DNA of 64,000 nucleotides from Paraburkholderia fynbosensis (GTDB lineage Bacteria > Pseudomonadota > Gammaproteobacteria > Burkholderiales > Burkholderiaceae), in the NCBI RefSeq assembly GCF_902859935.1, contig NZ_CADIKI010000010.1, positions 186,001-250,000 on the forward strand, in the 5' to 3' direction. Shown here piece by piece: positions 28,123 to 37,031 of the stretch. Position 1 is the stretch's first letter. Each line of letters starts with the position of its first letter. The notes beneath the pieces were generated by a model that had not been told where the DNA came from, made no database searches, and saw only the letters and a program-made list of their open reading frames with translations. A program made the position numbers and the translations under genes.

Positions 28123-29334
28123 ATGGTGCGCGTCAATCATCAGGCTTTCTTCTGCTCGCTGTTTGTCGCGCGTCTCGCCGATCAGATTCTGCTGTTTCTC
28201 GTTCCGCTCGTCGTGTTCCAGACGACGCGCGAGGTCTCGTGGTCGGGCCTCGCGTTTTTCATCGAAACGCTGCCCCGATACCTCGTGTTCCCTTTCTTCG
28301 GCGCGCTGTGCGACCGCATTGCGCCGCTCAGGCTGATGCGAGTGAGTCAGACCGTCCGGGCCCTGACGTGCTTCGGCGGCGTGCTCGCGTACCTGCTGTT
28401 TGGCGGGATCGGCTGGCTGATCGCGCTCTCGGCGATCTGCGGCGTGTTGACGAGCCAGGGGCTGGTGGCACGCGAGGTGATGCTGCCGCAAATCTTCAGC
28501 ACACAGCAGTTTCAACGCGTGCTCGCCTACTCGCAACTCGCCGACCAGTTGGGGGTCGTCCTCGGCCCGATGCTGGCCGCGCTGCTGCTCGGCTGGTGGC
28601 GTTGGGAATGGGTGGTCGGCGCCACCGGCGTGCTGTTCGGCGCCGCCGATGGCGCGCTGCTGCTGTGGCGGCGCACGAGCGGCTTCGAGCCCGGTAATCC
28701 GCCGCCCCGTCTCGCGGGCCACTGGAGCCGGCCGCTGCGCATCGCGCTGCGCCATGTGCTGGTGTTGCCGGGTCTGAAGAGGCTCGTGCTGCTCGCAGCC
28801 GCCGAAAACCTCGTGATCGGCGTGACGCTCGCCACGTCGGCCGCGATGGTGACCGGCTATCACGCGCAATCGAACCACTACTATGCCGCGCTGCAATCAG
28901 CCGGCGCGGTCGCCACGGTGCTGATCCTGCTGACCATCGCGCGAACCGCATGGCCCGCGAGGATGCTCGGCCGGGTTGCGTTCGTGGCGATCTGCGCGGG
29001 TGGCGTGATCGCCGGCGCGAGTGGCGCGCCCCGCGGTTACGCGCTCGGCTTCCTGCTGATCGTCGGCTTCGACAAGATGTTCAACGTCTATATTCGCGGC
29101 GCGCGCCAGCGGATCATTCCGCCGGAGGACTACGGCAAGACGACCGGCGTGGTGATCCTGCTGAACAACCTGACGCAGCCGCTCGCCGGTCTGCTGGTGG
29201 GTCTGTTATCGGCGCGGACGCAAACCGGACCGTTGATCGTGGCGATGTCGCTGGCAATGGGCGGCATCGGCGCGGCGGTCTCGCTCGGCTCTTCGTTGCT
29301 GCGACGCAAGCGCGCGCTGGCACTCGGTGAATGA
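28123..29334 (+). CDS. MFS transporter (EntS-like)
   Basis: Inner-membrane proton-coupled transporter, 403 residues with 10-12 hydrophobic helices. It begins RVNHQAFFCSLFVARLADQI, and the loop after the second helix reads FFGALCDRIAPLRLMRVSQT, the MFS motif A position. The C-terminal half has RGARQRIIPPEDYGKTTGVV, a loop typical of the MFS_3/EntS group, whose members export siderophores or drugs. No siderophore biosynthesis gene is nearby, so the substrate is open. Single gene, separated by 136 bases from the VOC pair. Confidence 0.88.
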   Translation: MVRVNHQAFFCSLFVARLADQILLFLVPLVVFQTTREVSWSGLAFFIETLPRYLVFPFFGALCDRIAPLRLMRVSQTVRALTCFGGVLAYLLFGGIGWLIALSAICGVLTSQGLVAREVMLPQIFSTQQFQRVLAYSQLADQLGVVLGPMLAALLLGWWRWEWVVGATGVLFGAADGALLLWRRTSGFEPGNPPPRLAGHWSRPLRIALRHVLVLPGLKRLVLLAAAENLVIGVTLATSAAMVTGYHAQSNHYYAALQSAGAVATVLILLTIARTAWPARMLGRVAFVAICAGGVIAGASGAPRGYALGFLLIVGFDKMFNVYIRGARQRIIPPEDYGKTTGVVILLNNLTQPLAGLLVGLLSARTQTGPLIVAMSLAMGGIGAAVSLGSSLLRRKRALALGE

Positions 29335-29419
29335 CGCGCATCCCAATTAATGGCATGCGCAGCGACGCGATCGACACATATTTAATTCACGAATCTTAAT
29401 CGGACTATTCAGCAATTAT

Positions 29420-30112
29420 CTGGGCGGCAGCACGGCACGCTCCATGACGACCCGCGCCAAACAGTTGCAGTACGGCCTGTATCAGGACGCCGCGCATTCG
29501 CTCGCCTTGGGCTCGAGCGCACCAGCGACGGTGAATTTCTACGGTCTCGTCACCGCCAACCAGCCAACGGTGCCGACCACCGGCAACGTCAGCACCACTT
29601 ATTCGCAGACCCTCAGCCAGACCTCGCTGAACTACGGCTTCTTCCTGCTGATCGCGCCGGGCTGCGCCGCACTGACGACGAGCGCCGGCAGCGTCGGTTT
29701 CACGGCCAGCGCACAGTGCGCAACAACTGCCTGATCAGCGCGGCCCATGTCGCCTTCACGTCGGCGGGCGTACTGAGTTCCTGCGTTGAGCGCGAGCGGC
29801 GCGATTACCGCGCGCTGCACCAATGGCGACGCCTTTCGGATCGCGCTGAGCAGCGGCTCGAACGGCGACGCGGCGGCGCGTCAGATGCAGCGCGTGGGCG
29901 GGGGCGGCGCGGGCGGCGCGGTGAATGACCAGCTTTACACGGACTCGGCCGAGACCAGCGCTTGGGGCAACGGCAACTCGGGCACGACGATGGCCACCGG
30001 CCGGGTAACGGCAAACGCGGTGCCGATCAAGGTGTACGGACTCGTGCCGGCGCAGAGCACGCCGATGCCCGGCAACTACAGCGACACGATTACCGCGACG
30101 ATCAGTTTTTGA
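29420..30112 (+). pseudogene. Spore-coat-U (SCPU) domain protein, truncated and frameshifted
   Basis: Remnant of a two-domain secreted SCPU protein of the chaperone/usher-associated type. The first part (GGSTARSMTTRAKQLQYGLY, to YGFFLLIAPGCAALTTSAGS) is the end of domain one and the start of domain two; the 5' portion with the signal peptide is absent. The frame breaks near 29730 and again near 29785, after which the domain continues LSASGAITARCTNGDAFRIA through GNYSDTITATISF to the natural stop at 30112. Both breaks are needed to join the reading. No usher or chaperone genes remain beside it. Confidence 0.75.
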
Positions 30113-30437
30113 GTCGTGCTTGCACGCTGAAGCGAGGGCGTGAGTGAGTAGCGATTGCCTATTCACGCCGGCGACGCCTCGCAGCATGGCGTGAGCCGGA
30201 GATTGATTGGCTCAACTCATCTGAGCGGCGGTTTGGAATACAGAAGTTATCAACAGAATCTGTTCAAAAATCTGTGCATAAGTGCGAGGCAAAATCCGCA
30301 AGCCGTTGACGCGATTGCCGTTTTCGTTGCAATGCCGAAGTTGGGCAGACTGCACGTCGTTGCGATGCCGGTGATGGGCCGGTTGCGTTTCACGCACGCG
30401 CCGCCCGTGCGTCGCTCAAGTTTCGCCAACGCATGAC
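30113..30437. other. Intergenic stretch with two DnaA-box-like 9-mers
   Basis: About 325 bases between the SCPU relic and the converging HdeD-like gene. No gene is recognised. It contains the DnaA-box-like pair described separately and a 13-bp palindrome at 30252-30264. Confidence 0.4.
30247..30281. promoter_or_regulatory. Pair of oppositely oriented DnaA-box-like sites
   Basis: TTATCAACA at 30247-30255 (one mismatch to TTATCCACA) and TGTGCATAA at 30273-30281, the complement of TTATGCACA, which fits TTWTNCACA exactly. Spacing is 17 bases. The first overlaps the palindrome AACAGAATCTGTT. Such sites can occur by chance in 64 kb, and no origin genes are nearby. Confidence 0.25.
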
Positions 30438-31898
30438 TCACGCGTCACTCACGCCGGAATCCCGCACCGCTCCCGGCGCCACGCCGCGCTCCCCCGCCTG
30501 CGCCACGGTCGCGTTGCGCGCCTCTTCACGCCACTGCTGCCGCGAGCGCATCATTCTGCGCACGGCGAGCCGCGCCATGCGGACCCAGCCGGAAGGCCGC
30601 GGGTCCGCCAACATGCTGAGCGCGCGCGCATAGTCGAGCGTGAGGCCGGGAGTCCACGCCATCGTCGCAGCGCGTTTGCGCAGTTGCGCGGCCACCCACA
30701 ATTCCGGCGTCGTGATCACGCGCAAAAACGGCCGCCAGCCGCCCAGGTTGCCCCACACGCGCGCCGATGCGCCCTCGAGCGCCGCCTCCAGCGCGCGCGA
30801 CACGCTGCTCGAACAGTTGCGATGCGTCAGGTTGTAGGTCGTGTCCTGCCGATAGGTCTCCCAGAAGCGGCGCAAGCGGACCGGATCGTAGTTGCGGATG
30901 CGCACCTGCACCGTCGACGGACACCACGCCTTCGATTCGGTCGGATAGTCGGGCTGGAACACGCCCGGCACGTCGTTCTCGCTCGTGGCGCGCAACAGCC
31001 GCGTGAAATCGTCCGGTGAGCGATCGATCTCCACGCCCGGGTACAAGCTGATGTAGATGCCCTCGGGCGATTCGAGCGCGGCATGGCCGGTCGATATCAC
31101 GCCATGGCGGTCCACCGCCGCGATATAGCGGTCGACGATCGGCTGCCGGCGCGCCTCGCTTTTGGCCGAGCCCACCGGGGTCCACACGTGCACGGTCAAC
31201 GCGGCTTCGTCGGCGGCAGGCGGACCGTCCCATTCGAGCGTGGTCGGCCGGCCCGGCGATGCCGCACGTGCCGCCGTCTGGGCGGGCGCAGCGGGTGCGG
31301 ACGCTGCATGCGCCGCGGCATCGTCGGCGGCCACCGCCGGGTTCGACGCGAGGCGCCGTGCCCGTGTGCTCAGCAAAATCAGATTCCAGCCGCCGAACAT
31401 CAGCCCGAGGCCGAGACAGTACGGCACGGTGCCCACGTAGTGGGTCGGGAATGGTTGGAAGAAGAAAATCGCCAGCGCGATTTCGAGGCTGCCGCCGATG
31501 ATTGCGAGCCGCCATGTGCGATAGCGGACCACCCGCGCCGAGACGATCTGCAGCAAGCCGTCGGCCAGAAACAGCATGCCGAAGATCATCGACAGAATGA
31601 AATGGCCGTGGTGGTGGCCGGCCAGAATCAGCGCCGCGGCAAAGCTGAACGCAAAGCCCTTCACGTAGCGCAGCGTGCGTTGCCCGCCCATGCCGGTCCA
31701 CGCGACGGCCAGCGTGCAGAGTCCTTCGAGCAGCAGCAGTATCGCGAACGGCGTGATCGGAAAATAAAGCGCGTTATCGAGCGCGTCGATGAATATCACC
31801 ACGCCGAGCAGCGCACTCAGCCAGCCGATGATCCGCAACGATCGCCAGCGGGTACGCAGATAATCGACGCCCAGCAGAATCATCACCAGACGAACCAT
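30438..31898 (-). CDS. HdeD-like membrane domain fused to a probable permuted papain-like domain
   Basis: 486 residues in two parts. Residues 1-180 have five or six membrane helices with the DUF308/HdeD pattern (IIGWLSALLGVVIFIDALDN; FGMLFLADGLLQIVSARVVR). After an Ala/Pro linker (185-220), the C-terminal domain has a His early (H272 in STGHAALESPEGIYISLYPG) and a Cys later (C362 in YNLTHRNCSSSVSRALE), the reversed order of circularly permuted papain-like folds such as DUF4105/YiiX relatives. It may be a membrane-tethered peptidase or amidase; the domain would lie on one face of the inner membrane. AAGGAGGG precedes the ATG at 31898. Confidence 0.75.
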   Translation of the reverse strand: MVRLVMILLGVDYLRTRWRSLRIIGWLSALLGVVIFIDALDNALYFPITPFAILLLLEGLCTLAVAWTGMGGQRTLRYVKGFAFSFAAALILAGHHHGHFILSMIFGMLFLADGLLQIVSARVVRYRTWRLAIIGGSLEIALAIFFFQPFPTHYVGTVPYCLGLGLMFGGWNLILLSTRARRLASNPAVAADDAAAHAASAPAAPAQTAARAASPGRPTTLEWDGPPAADEAALTVHVWTPVGSAKSEARRQPIVDRYIAAVDRHGVISTGHAALESPEGIYISLYPGVEIDRSPDDFTRLLRATSENDVPGVFQPDYPTESKAWCPSTVQVRIRNYDPVRLRRFWETYRQDTTYNLTHRNCSSSVSRALEAALEGASARVWGNLGGWRPFLRVITTPELWVAAQLRKRAATMAWTPGLTLDYARALSMLADPRPSGWVRMARLAVRRMMRSRQQWREEARNATVAQAGERGVAPGAVRDSGVSDA

Positions 31899-32312
31899 CG
31901 CAAGCCCTCCTTGGCGGATGCACGAGTTCGACCGTCATCTTATACAGATTCGATGCGCGCAACGGCGCGTTGCGGCGGGCGCAGCCGCGCGGACGCAGAA
32001 CGAAGCGCGAAATGGATCAAACGGATTCGTGTGATGGCTACCAAGGCGCTTTCGCCGACGACGCGCGCGCACTGCGCTTGCCGACGCTCAGGGTGGCCTG
32101 CGGTTGGTCATGCGGAGTAGCGTGCAAGCAGGCACGCTGCGCGAGATCACACGCGGACTGATTCGCGAGCTTGTCGCGCACCGCCCTGCAGCGCGACGGC
32201 CTGAGCGTGAAGACCCGATTGGACCACGCCGATTCAGACACCGCTGATCCAGCGAGTCGATGCCAGCGCGTCAACGCGCGACGCGCCGGTCCTTGCCGAA
32301 CCAGCAGGCGGA
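31899..32312. other. Intergenic region between HdeD-like gene and rdgC
   Basis: About 410 bases. It should include the promoter of the HdeD-like gene near 31900-31980 and the 3' side of rdgC. No gene, repeat or clear terminator is seen; open frames are low-complexity. Confidence 0.45.
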
Positions 32313-33236
32313 TCAGGCCGCCGCAGCCTGCGGGAGCGCGTCGCCCTGCTCGCCGCCCAACGCGTCGAGCAGATCGGTCAACAGGCGGTCGAGTTCGGCG
32401 GTCATCAGCGTGACGTCGGAATCGAAACGCTCGTCGTCGTTCTGCGCGGTCGGGTCGCTCGCTTCCTTCAGCACGTCGAGCGGCGCGATGCGCTTGATCG
32501 TCAGCGAAGGCGTCAGCACGAACGACACTCGGTCGTTCCACGTCATCGCGAGGCGCATGCACTGCTTGCCCGCTTCGATATGGCGGCGCATATCTTCGGT
32601 ATCCAAAGTATGTCCGACGTAGCGTACGGTGGCGTTGCCTTCAGTAGGCGAGCGCAGTTCGGTGTCCTGGTCGAGTGTGAAGCCCGCCGGGCCTTCGCCG
32701 CAGAGGAGCCACCCGGTCATCGCCGCGACCGGCGACTGCGTGACGCGCACCGTGCCGAGCGGCAGTTGGTCGATCGACTTCACCAGCAGGCCCCGCACTT
32801 CGTCGGCGACCGTTTGTGAAGCCGCGTCGATCACGAGCCAGCCGTTCTTGCAGTCGATCCACACGCGCGTGTCGCGACGAATGCTGAACGCGCGCGGCAG
32901 CAGTTCGTCGGTGACCTGCTCCTTCAGTTCGCGCATCTGCTTGCGGCCGGGTTTGAAGCCCTGCTGTTCCTCGAGTTCGAGTGCGCGCGCCCTGGTCACC
33001 TGCGTGACGACCGACGCGGGCAGCAGTTTCTTTTCGGTGCGGAACACCAGCAGCATCTGGCCGTTGAGCGCGTACACCAGCGAATCGTTGTCGCGCGGCG
33101 ACGCCCAGCCGTGGCTTTGCATCTCGACGCTATTGCCGGGGGCAAACGCGTGCGGCGCGAGCCACTTCTGCATCTGTTCGGTGGTGACGGACCACGGAGC
33201 GGGAAGACGGTGCAACTGAAGGTTTTTGAACCACAT
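32313..33236 (-). CDS. rdgC: Recombination-associated protein RdgC
   Basis: Ring-shaped double-stranded DNA-binding protein that modulates RecA; located on the nucleoid. 307 residues, close to the roughly 303 of the E. coli protein. It begins [20 protein letters not shown], has the [20 protein letters not shown] segment and the [20 protein letters not shown] strand pair, all characteristic, and ends in an acidic tail with a short Ala stretch. Single leftward gene; no partner genes. Confidence 0.96.
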   Translation of the reverse strand: MWFKNLQLHRLPAPWSVTTEQMQKWLAPHAFAPGNSVEMQSHGWASPRDNDSLVYALNGQMLLVFRTEKKLLPASVVTQVTRARALELEEQQGFKPGRKQMRELKEQVTDELLPRAFSIRRDTRVWIDCKNGWLVIDAASQTVADEVRGLLVKSIDQLPLGTVRVTQSPVAAMTGWLLCGEGPAGFTLDQDTELRSPTEGNATVRYVGHTLDTEDMRRHIEAGKQCMRLAMTWNDRVSFVLTPSLTIKRIAPLDVLKEASDPTAQNDDERFDSDVTLMTAELDRLLTDLLDALGGEQGDALPQAAAA

Positions 33237-33430
33237 GGGCGAGGTCGTTTCCGGGCAAAGCGCGCCATTCTATATGACGAACGCACGCGGGCGTCGGGGC
33301 GGACCCGCTTGATCCGGCCAGGATTTTGAAATTGAAAGTGAAAATCCTTTTTGTTCGTCAGGCCGACTATTAAATCGTGGTGGTTAGCCGAAGCGTCTGT
33401 TTCATCCACTTACACTTCTCTGGAGCGCCC

Positions 33431-33740
33431 ATGTCGAGCCTCACGCGTTTCGCGCCTCCTTAGTCACGTCATGCTGGCCATCGGACCCGCCGCCACCCTG
33501 AGCGCTTACGCCGCGAGCAATGCCGCCCTGCCCGCGCCGCACCACTTCGCCGTCGATGCCGCATCGGCGCAAAGCGATGCCGTTGCGCAGGCCGCGCGCC
33601 GCTACACCGCGTTCTGGAACACCGGCGACGAAGCCTGCGCGAAGCTCACGCTGTCACCGGCGTTCATCGACCGCACATTGCCGGACGGCCGGGTTTTGCC
33701 GTATCCGTCTTCCAGCGCGTTTCGCTCGCGGATCACCTAG
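33431..33740 (+). pseudogene. Secreted SnoaL-like ester cyclase, frameshifted and truncated
   Basis: ATG 33431 with GGAG upstream starts MSSLTRFAPP and stops at 33461. A second frame continues the signal peptide (MLAIGPAATLSAYAASNAAL) and the mature part DAVAQAARRYTAFWNTGDEA and LTLSPAFIDRTLPDGR, the usual first quarter of SnoaL/ester-cyclase proteins. The frame then runs to a stop at 33738-33740 with no further family sequence, where about 100 residues are expected. So there is one frameshift and a lost 3' part. Confidence 0.5.
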
Positions 33741-33775
33741 ACTTTTTGGTAGACACGACGAAGACGGAGGCGGCC

Positions 33776-34096
33776 ATGGCCGATGAAACCGCACCCTGGC
33801 AAATGGTGGAATACGAGGGTTTCGAAATTCACGTGGCGCCGCTGCCAAAGACCCCGCCCGACGAAACCAGGCCGTCAGCCGCGGCTGATAACCGCTACAC
33901 GTATGTCGGCTATGTCTGCCATCCGGGCGCCGATCCGGCGATTCCCGGCCATGCCGTGCCGTTCCATGCGGACGGCGAGGAGAGCTTCGCCAGCAAGGAC
34001 GACGCGCTCTACGAAGGGGTGCATGTGGGACGCAGCATCGTCGACGGCACGCATCCGGATCTGACGGTGTTGCCGCTGGTGACGGGCGGCGTGTGA
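33776..34096 (+). CDS. Small conserved hypothetical protein
   Basis: 106 residues, function unknown. ATG 33776 is chosen because GGAGG lies six bases before it. The sequence is soluble and acidic (ETAPWQMVEYEGFEIHVAPL; NRYTYVGYVCHPGADPAIPG; FASKDDALYEGVHVGRSIVD), with no signal peptide or membrane helix. The well-ordered composition and strong ribosome site support a real gene, and I believe similar short proteins are common in Burkholderia. It may form a small alpha/beta domain. Confidence 0.7.
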   Translation: MADETAPWQMVEYEGFEIHVAPLPKTPPDETRPSAAADNRYTYVGYVCHPGADPAIPGHAVPFHADGEESFASKDDALYEGVHVGRSIVDGTHPDLTVLPLVTGGV

Positions 34097-34196
34097 CGGA
34101 CTGGCCGTAGCGGCGTGGACTGCTGCGGGCCGACACGTAGCCCGCGAGGTTCGGGCGCGCGCGTGTGGACGCCCGCTTGCGCACGACAAGCCGCCG

Positions 34197-35042
34197 TCAG
34201 CTGAACGCCCGCTTGATCCGCGATTTCAACAGCGCGCGGCGCAGGCGCCCGCTGCGCTCGGGCTCGCTCACCGCCGCGCCGCCCTCGACAGCCGTGCCGC
34301 GCCGCAGATAGTAGCGGTCGAACGTGGCTTGGGTCATGCCCCATTTGTTCAGGAACTGACGGCGCCCGTCGTTCTTGACGACCTTGCCGGTGCTCTTCTG
34401 CTGGAAGTGATACACGAGACTGTCGCCGACGCCGAGGAACACGCGGCAGCCGGCGTCCCACAATTTCATCGAAAAGTCGTTGTCGCTGCTCATGCCGGGA
34501 CTCAATTCGCTGCTATAGCCACCCACCTTGTGCCACCAGTCGCGATGCACGAGCGTCGGCGGCCATGTCGCGCCGCGCCAGTCGGCGCGCGCCATGCCGG
34601 GCGCGGCGGCGACCAGTTCGTCGGCGCGGAAAGTCTCCACGTCGCGGCCGAAGTTGCGCACCACCACGCACGGATTGCCGGAATCGACCGGCTCGACCAT
34701 CGTGCCGGACAGCATGAACAGGTTGTCGGCGGGCATCTGGGCGAGGCGTTTGACGAGCGCGTCGTCCCAGCCGGGGCAGCAGTACATGTCGTCGTTCATG
34801 TAGACGATGTAATTGTGTGTCGCGCGCGCCGCGGCGATATTCACCGCATGGCAGATGCCGATGTTGCCGGGCGATGCGGTATGTTCGATGCCCTCGTCGC
34901 GCACCCAGGCGAGCGTGCCGTCCGAGCCGTCGTTGACGTGCACGATGATCTGATGCGCGTGCGTCGAATAACGCCGCAGGCTCTCGATCACGAGGCGCAG
35001 GTAAGGCAGGTTGTTCCAGGTCGGGATGATGATTGAGAACAT
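34197..35042 (-). CDS. GT2 glycosyltransferase of the lipopolysaccharide region
   Basis: Cytoplasmic GT-A glycosyltransferase, about 281 residues. Start ATG 35042 gives MFSIIIPTWNNLPYLRLVIE at once, the normal family N-terminus; longer starts up to 35096 add a non-family tail. Motifs: VHVNDGSDGT, SPGNIGICHAVNIAAARA and the DXD-type IVYMNDDMYCCPGW (about 80-93). The C-terminal PGMSSDNDFSMKLWDAGCRV fits the ED catalytic region of rhamnosyl- and galactosyltransferase-like members. It diverges from waaL, which suggests a role in core or O-antigen assembly; donor unknown. Confidence 0.88.
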   Translation of the reverse strand: MFSIIIPTWNNLPYLRLVIESLRRYSTHAHQIIVHVNDGSDGTLAWVRDEGIEHTASPGNIGICHAVNIAAARATHNYIVYMNDDMYCCPGWDDALVKRLAQMPADNLFMLSGTMVEPVDSGNPCVVVRNFGRDVETFRADELVAAAPGMARADWRGATWPPTLVHRDWWHKVGGYSSELSPGMSSDNDFSMKLWDAGCRVFLGVGDSLVYHFQQKSTGKVVKNDGRRQFLNKWGMTQATFDRYYLRRGTAVEGGAAVSEPERSGRLRRALLKSRIKRAFS

Positions 35043-35466
35043 CGATTCGGTCCGTTGAGCCGGGTGCGGGCACGGCATGCGCCGCGCGCCGGCCATGAGT
35101 TTGGCGGGATTGTACCGCCGCGGCGCGCCCGTACGACAAATGGCGGGCCGCCGCCCGCCGGGCCGCAGCCACGTGGGGCCGCTTACGCCGAGCGCAGAGC
35201 GCTGCGCGCAAGGTCACGCAGACCGCCACGCCAATCGCCACAAGTGCCGCGCCGCCTTGCGTTCGCGCCCTTACGCGCCGATTCGCCGCGCCGTGTCGTG
35301 GGCCCACCTTGCCGCACCTTTCCGCGTGCAAACTGCAAGCATTTTGCAAGGAGGGGCACGGTTATAATCCGGTTCGCTCTACCGTCTTGAAAAACGTCTC
35401 TCAATGGTCCGGCTCCCCCAGCAACTCCACCACCGGAACGGTAGTGTTCATACAAATCGTTGCCCT
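35043..35466. other. Divergent intergenic region upstream of waaL
   Basis: About 420 bases between two divergently transcribed genes. It is GC-rich apart from a short segment with TATAAT at 35363-35368, about 100 bases before waaL. No gene is recognised. Confidence 0.45.
35363..35368 (+). promoter_or_regulatory. Possible -10 element of waaL
   Basis: Consensus TATAAT in otherwise GC-rich DNA, 99 bases before the waaL ATG. No good -35 hexamer sits 16-18 bases upstream; TTGCAA lies only 13 bases away. Confidence 0.35.
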
Positions 35467-36762
35467 ATGATTTTTGCTTCCAGTCTGGTCTGGCTCTGCA
35501 CGGCCCTGCTGTTTCTCGCGCCCGCCGTCAATCTGACGTGGCGCGGCGGCACCGGCTACTGCTTTTTCGCAATTCTCGCGCTGGCGCTCGGCGCCGCCGT
35601 CGTCAACCGGCGCATGCCGGGCTATTTTTCGGCGCTGCGCACTTATCGCTGGTTCACCATCGGCATGCTGGCACTGGTCGTCGCGGTCGGCGCGCAGCAA
35701 TTGCTATTCGGCTACTGGCTGCCCCGGCAATTCGACGCGCTGTCGCGCTTCGTGCTCGCGCTGCCGATCTTCCTGCTGCTGCGGCAATTGCCATCGCGCA
35801 ATCTGCGCATGATCGGCTGGGGCTGCGCGGCGGGCGCGCTGGCGGTCGGGCTCGGGGCGATCATCGATCAGCCCCCTGGCGGCTGGACCGATGCGAATCG
35901 TCTGAATAATTCCTACACGAACGCGATTCCGTTCGGCGATACCGCGCTGCTGCTCGCTTTCCTCTCGGTCTTCACGCTCGGCTGGGACAAGCCGCGCGAC
36001 TGGCGCGTGCTGGTGCCGCGTGTGCTCGCGCTGGTGGCGGGCGGCTATGCGTCGTATTTGTCGGGCACCCGTGGCGGCTGGCTGGCCGTGCCCGTGTTCG
36101 TGGTGCTGCTCGGCATGCAGTACCAGTGGTTTGCGCACAAGAAGCGTCTGCTGATCGCGACGCTGGCGATCGTGCTCGTGGCCGGCACGCTGCTGTCGAC
36201 CGAGCGCATCCAGAAGCGCCTGAGCGAAGTGTCGACCGACGTCTCGATGATGCACAAGGGCGAGGATTACACCTCGGTGGGTCTGCGCCTGCAGTTGTGG
36301 AACGCGTCGCGGCTGATTTTCATGCATCACCCGGTATATGGCGTCGGCAAGGGACATCTGGCCGAGGAGCTGGGCGTGATGGCGAGGCGCGGCGAAGTGA
36401 AGGCCGAGATCGTCAACGAGCGCGCCCATAGCGACTTTTTCTCGGCGCTCGCCGAGATGGGCGCGATCGGCGTGGCGGGCCTGCTGCTGTTCTACTATGG
36501 GATTTCGGTCTATTTCTGGCGACATCGGCATTCGGCCGACCCGGCCATCCGCGCGGCCTCTTACGCGGGCCTCGCGGTCGCCACCAGCACTGTGATTTTC
36601 GGGCTGACCATCGACGTGCTCGTGCCGATCATGGTCACGGTGCTGCTCGCGTTGCTGGTCGCCACGCTGCTCGCGGTGGTCGATGCAAGAAAGCGCGAAC
36701 TGCAGAGCGCGCTGGCGCCGGCCTTACATGCGGCTCGCCGCGCTGGCGGCGTCAAGGTCTGA
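35467..36762 (+). CDS. waaL: O-antigen ligase WaaL
   Basis: Joins undecaprenyl-linked O-antigen to lipid A-core on the periplasmic face. About 431 residues with 10-12 helices. The large periplasmic loop carries SGTRGGWLAVPVF before it and the conserved His region NERAHSDFFSALAEMGAIG (about residues 315-335), which contains the residue essential in WaaL. The loop segment LWNASRLIFMHHPVYGVGKG is also typical of the Wzy_C family. Start ATG 35467 follows the hydrophobic N-terminus; an in-frame ATG at 35404 adds a polar tail. The surrounding glycosyltransferases and msbA support the ligase call over a polymerase. Confidence 0.88.
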   Translation: MIFASSLVWLCTALLFLAPAVNLTWRGGTGYCFFAILALALGAAVVNRRMPGYFSALRTYRWFTIGMLALVVAVGAQQLLFGYWLPRQFDALSRFVLALPIFLLLRQLPSRNLRMIGWGCAAGALAVGLGAIIDQPPGGWTDANRLNNSYTNAIPFGDTALLLAFLSVFTLGWDKPRDWRVLVPRVLALVAGGYASYLSGTRGGWLAVPVFVVLLGMQYQWFAHKKRLLIATLAIVLVAGTLLSTERIQKRLSEVSTDVSMMHKGEDYTSVGLRLQLWNASRLIFMHHPVYGVGKGHLAEELGVMARRGEVKAEIVNERAHSDFFSALAEMGAIGVAGLLLFYYGISVYFWRHRHSADPAIRAASYAGLAVATSTVIFGLTIDVLVPIMVTVLLALLVATLLAVVDARKRELQSALAPALHAARRAGGVKV

Positions 36763-36781
36763 AGGCGGACGGGCTTTCGTG

Positions 36782-36985
36782 AGCGGGCGCCCGGCGGGGA
36801 CCGGGGCCGGCTTGCTCCCACCTCTGCCGATTCGGCGTTGTCCCGCACCCGCGCCTGCACTCTGGCCGCGCGCCCGTGGCGCGAGGCGTGCCCCAGAGGC
36901 ATCAACGCCCGAGGTCGTGCGTGAGTCGCGCCAGCGGGCGCCCGGCGGATTCGGACCGGCTGCTCCCCTTGCCGCCGATTCGGCG
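36782..36985. repeat. Imperfect direct duplication between waaL and the GT4 gene
   Basis: Two shared words occur in the same order about 150 bases apart: AGCGGGCGCCCGGCGG at 36782-36797 and 36933-36948, and GCCGATTCGGCG at 36826-36837 and 36974-36985. The sequence between is similar but diverged, so this is an old segmental duplication in non-coding DNA. Confidence 0.55.
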
Positions 36986-37031
36986 CGCTCCCGCGCCCGT
37001 CGCTGGCGCAGCCGCGCATCAGCTGATCAGT

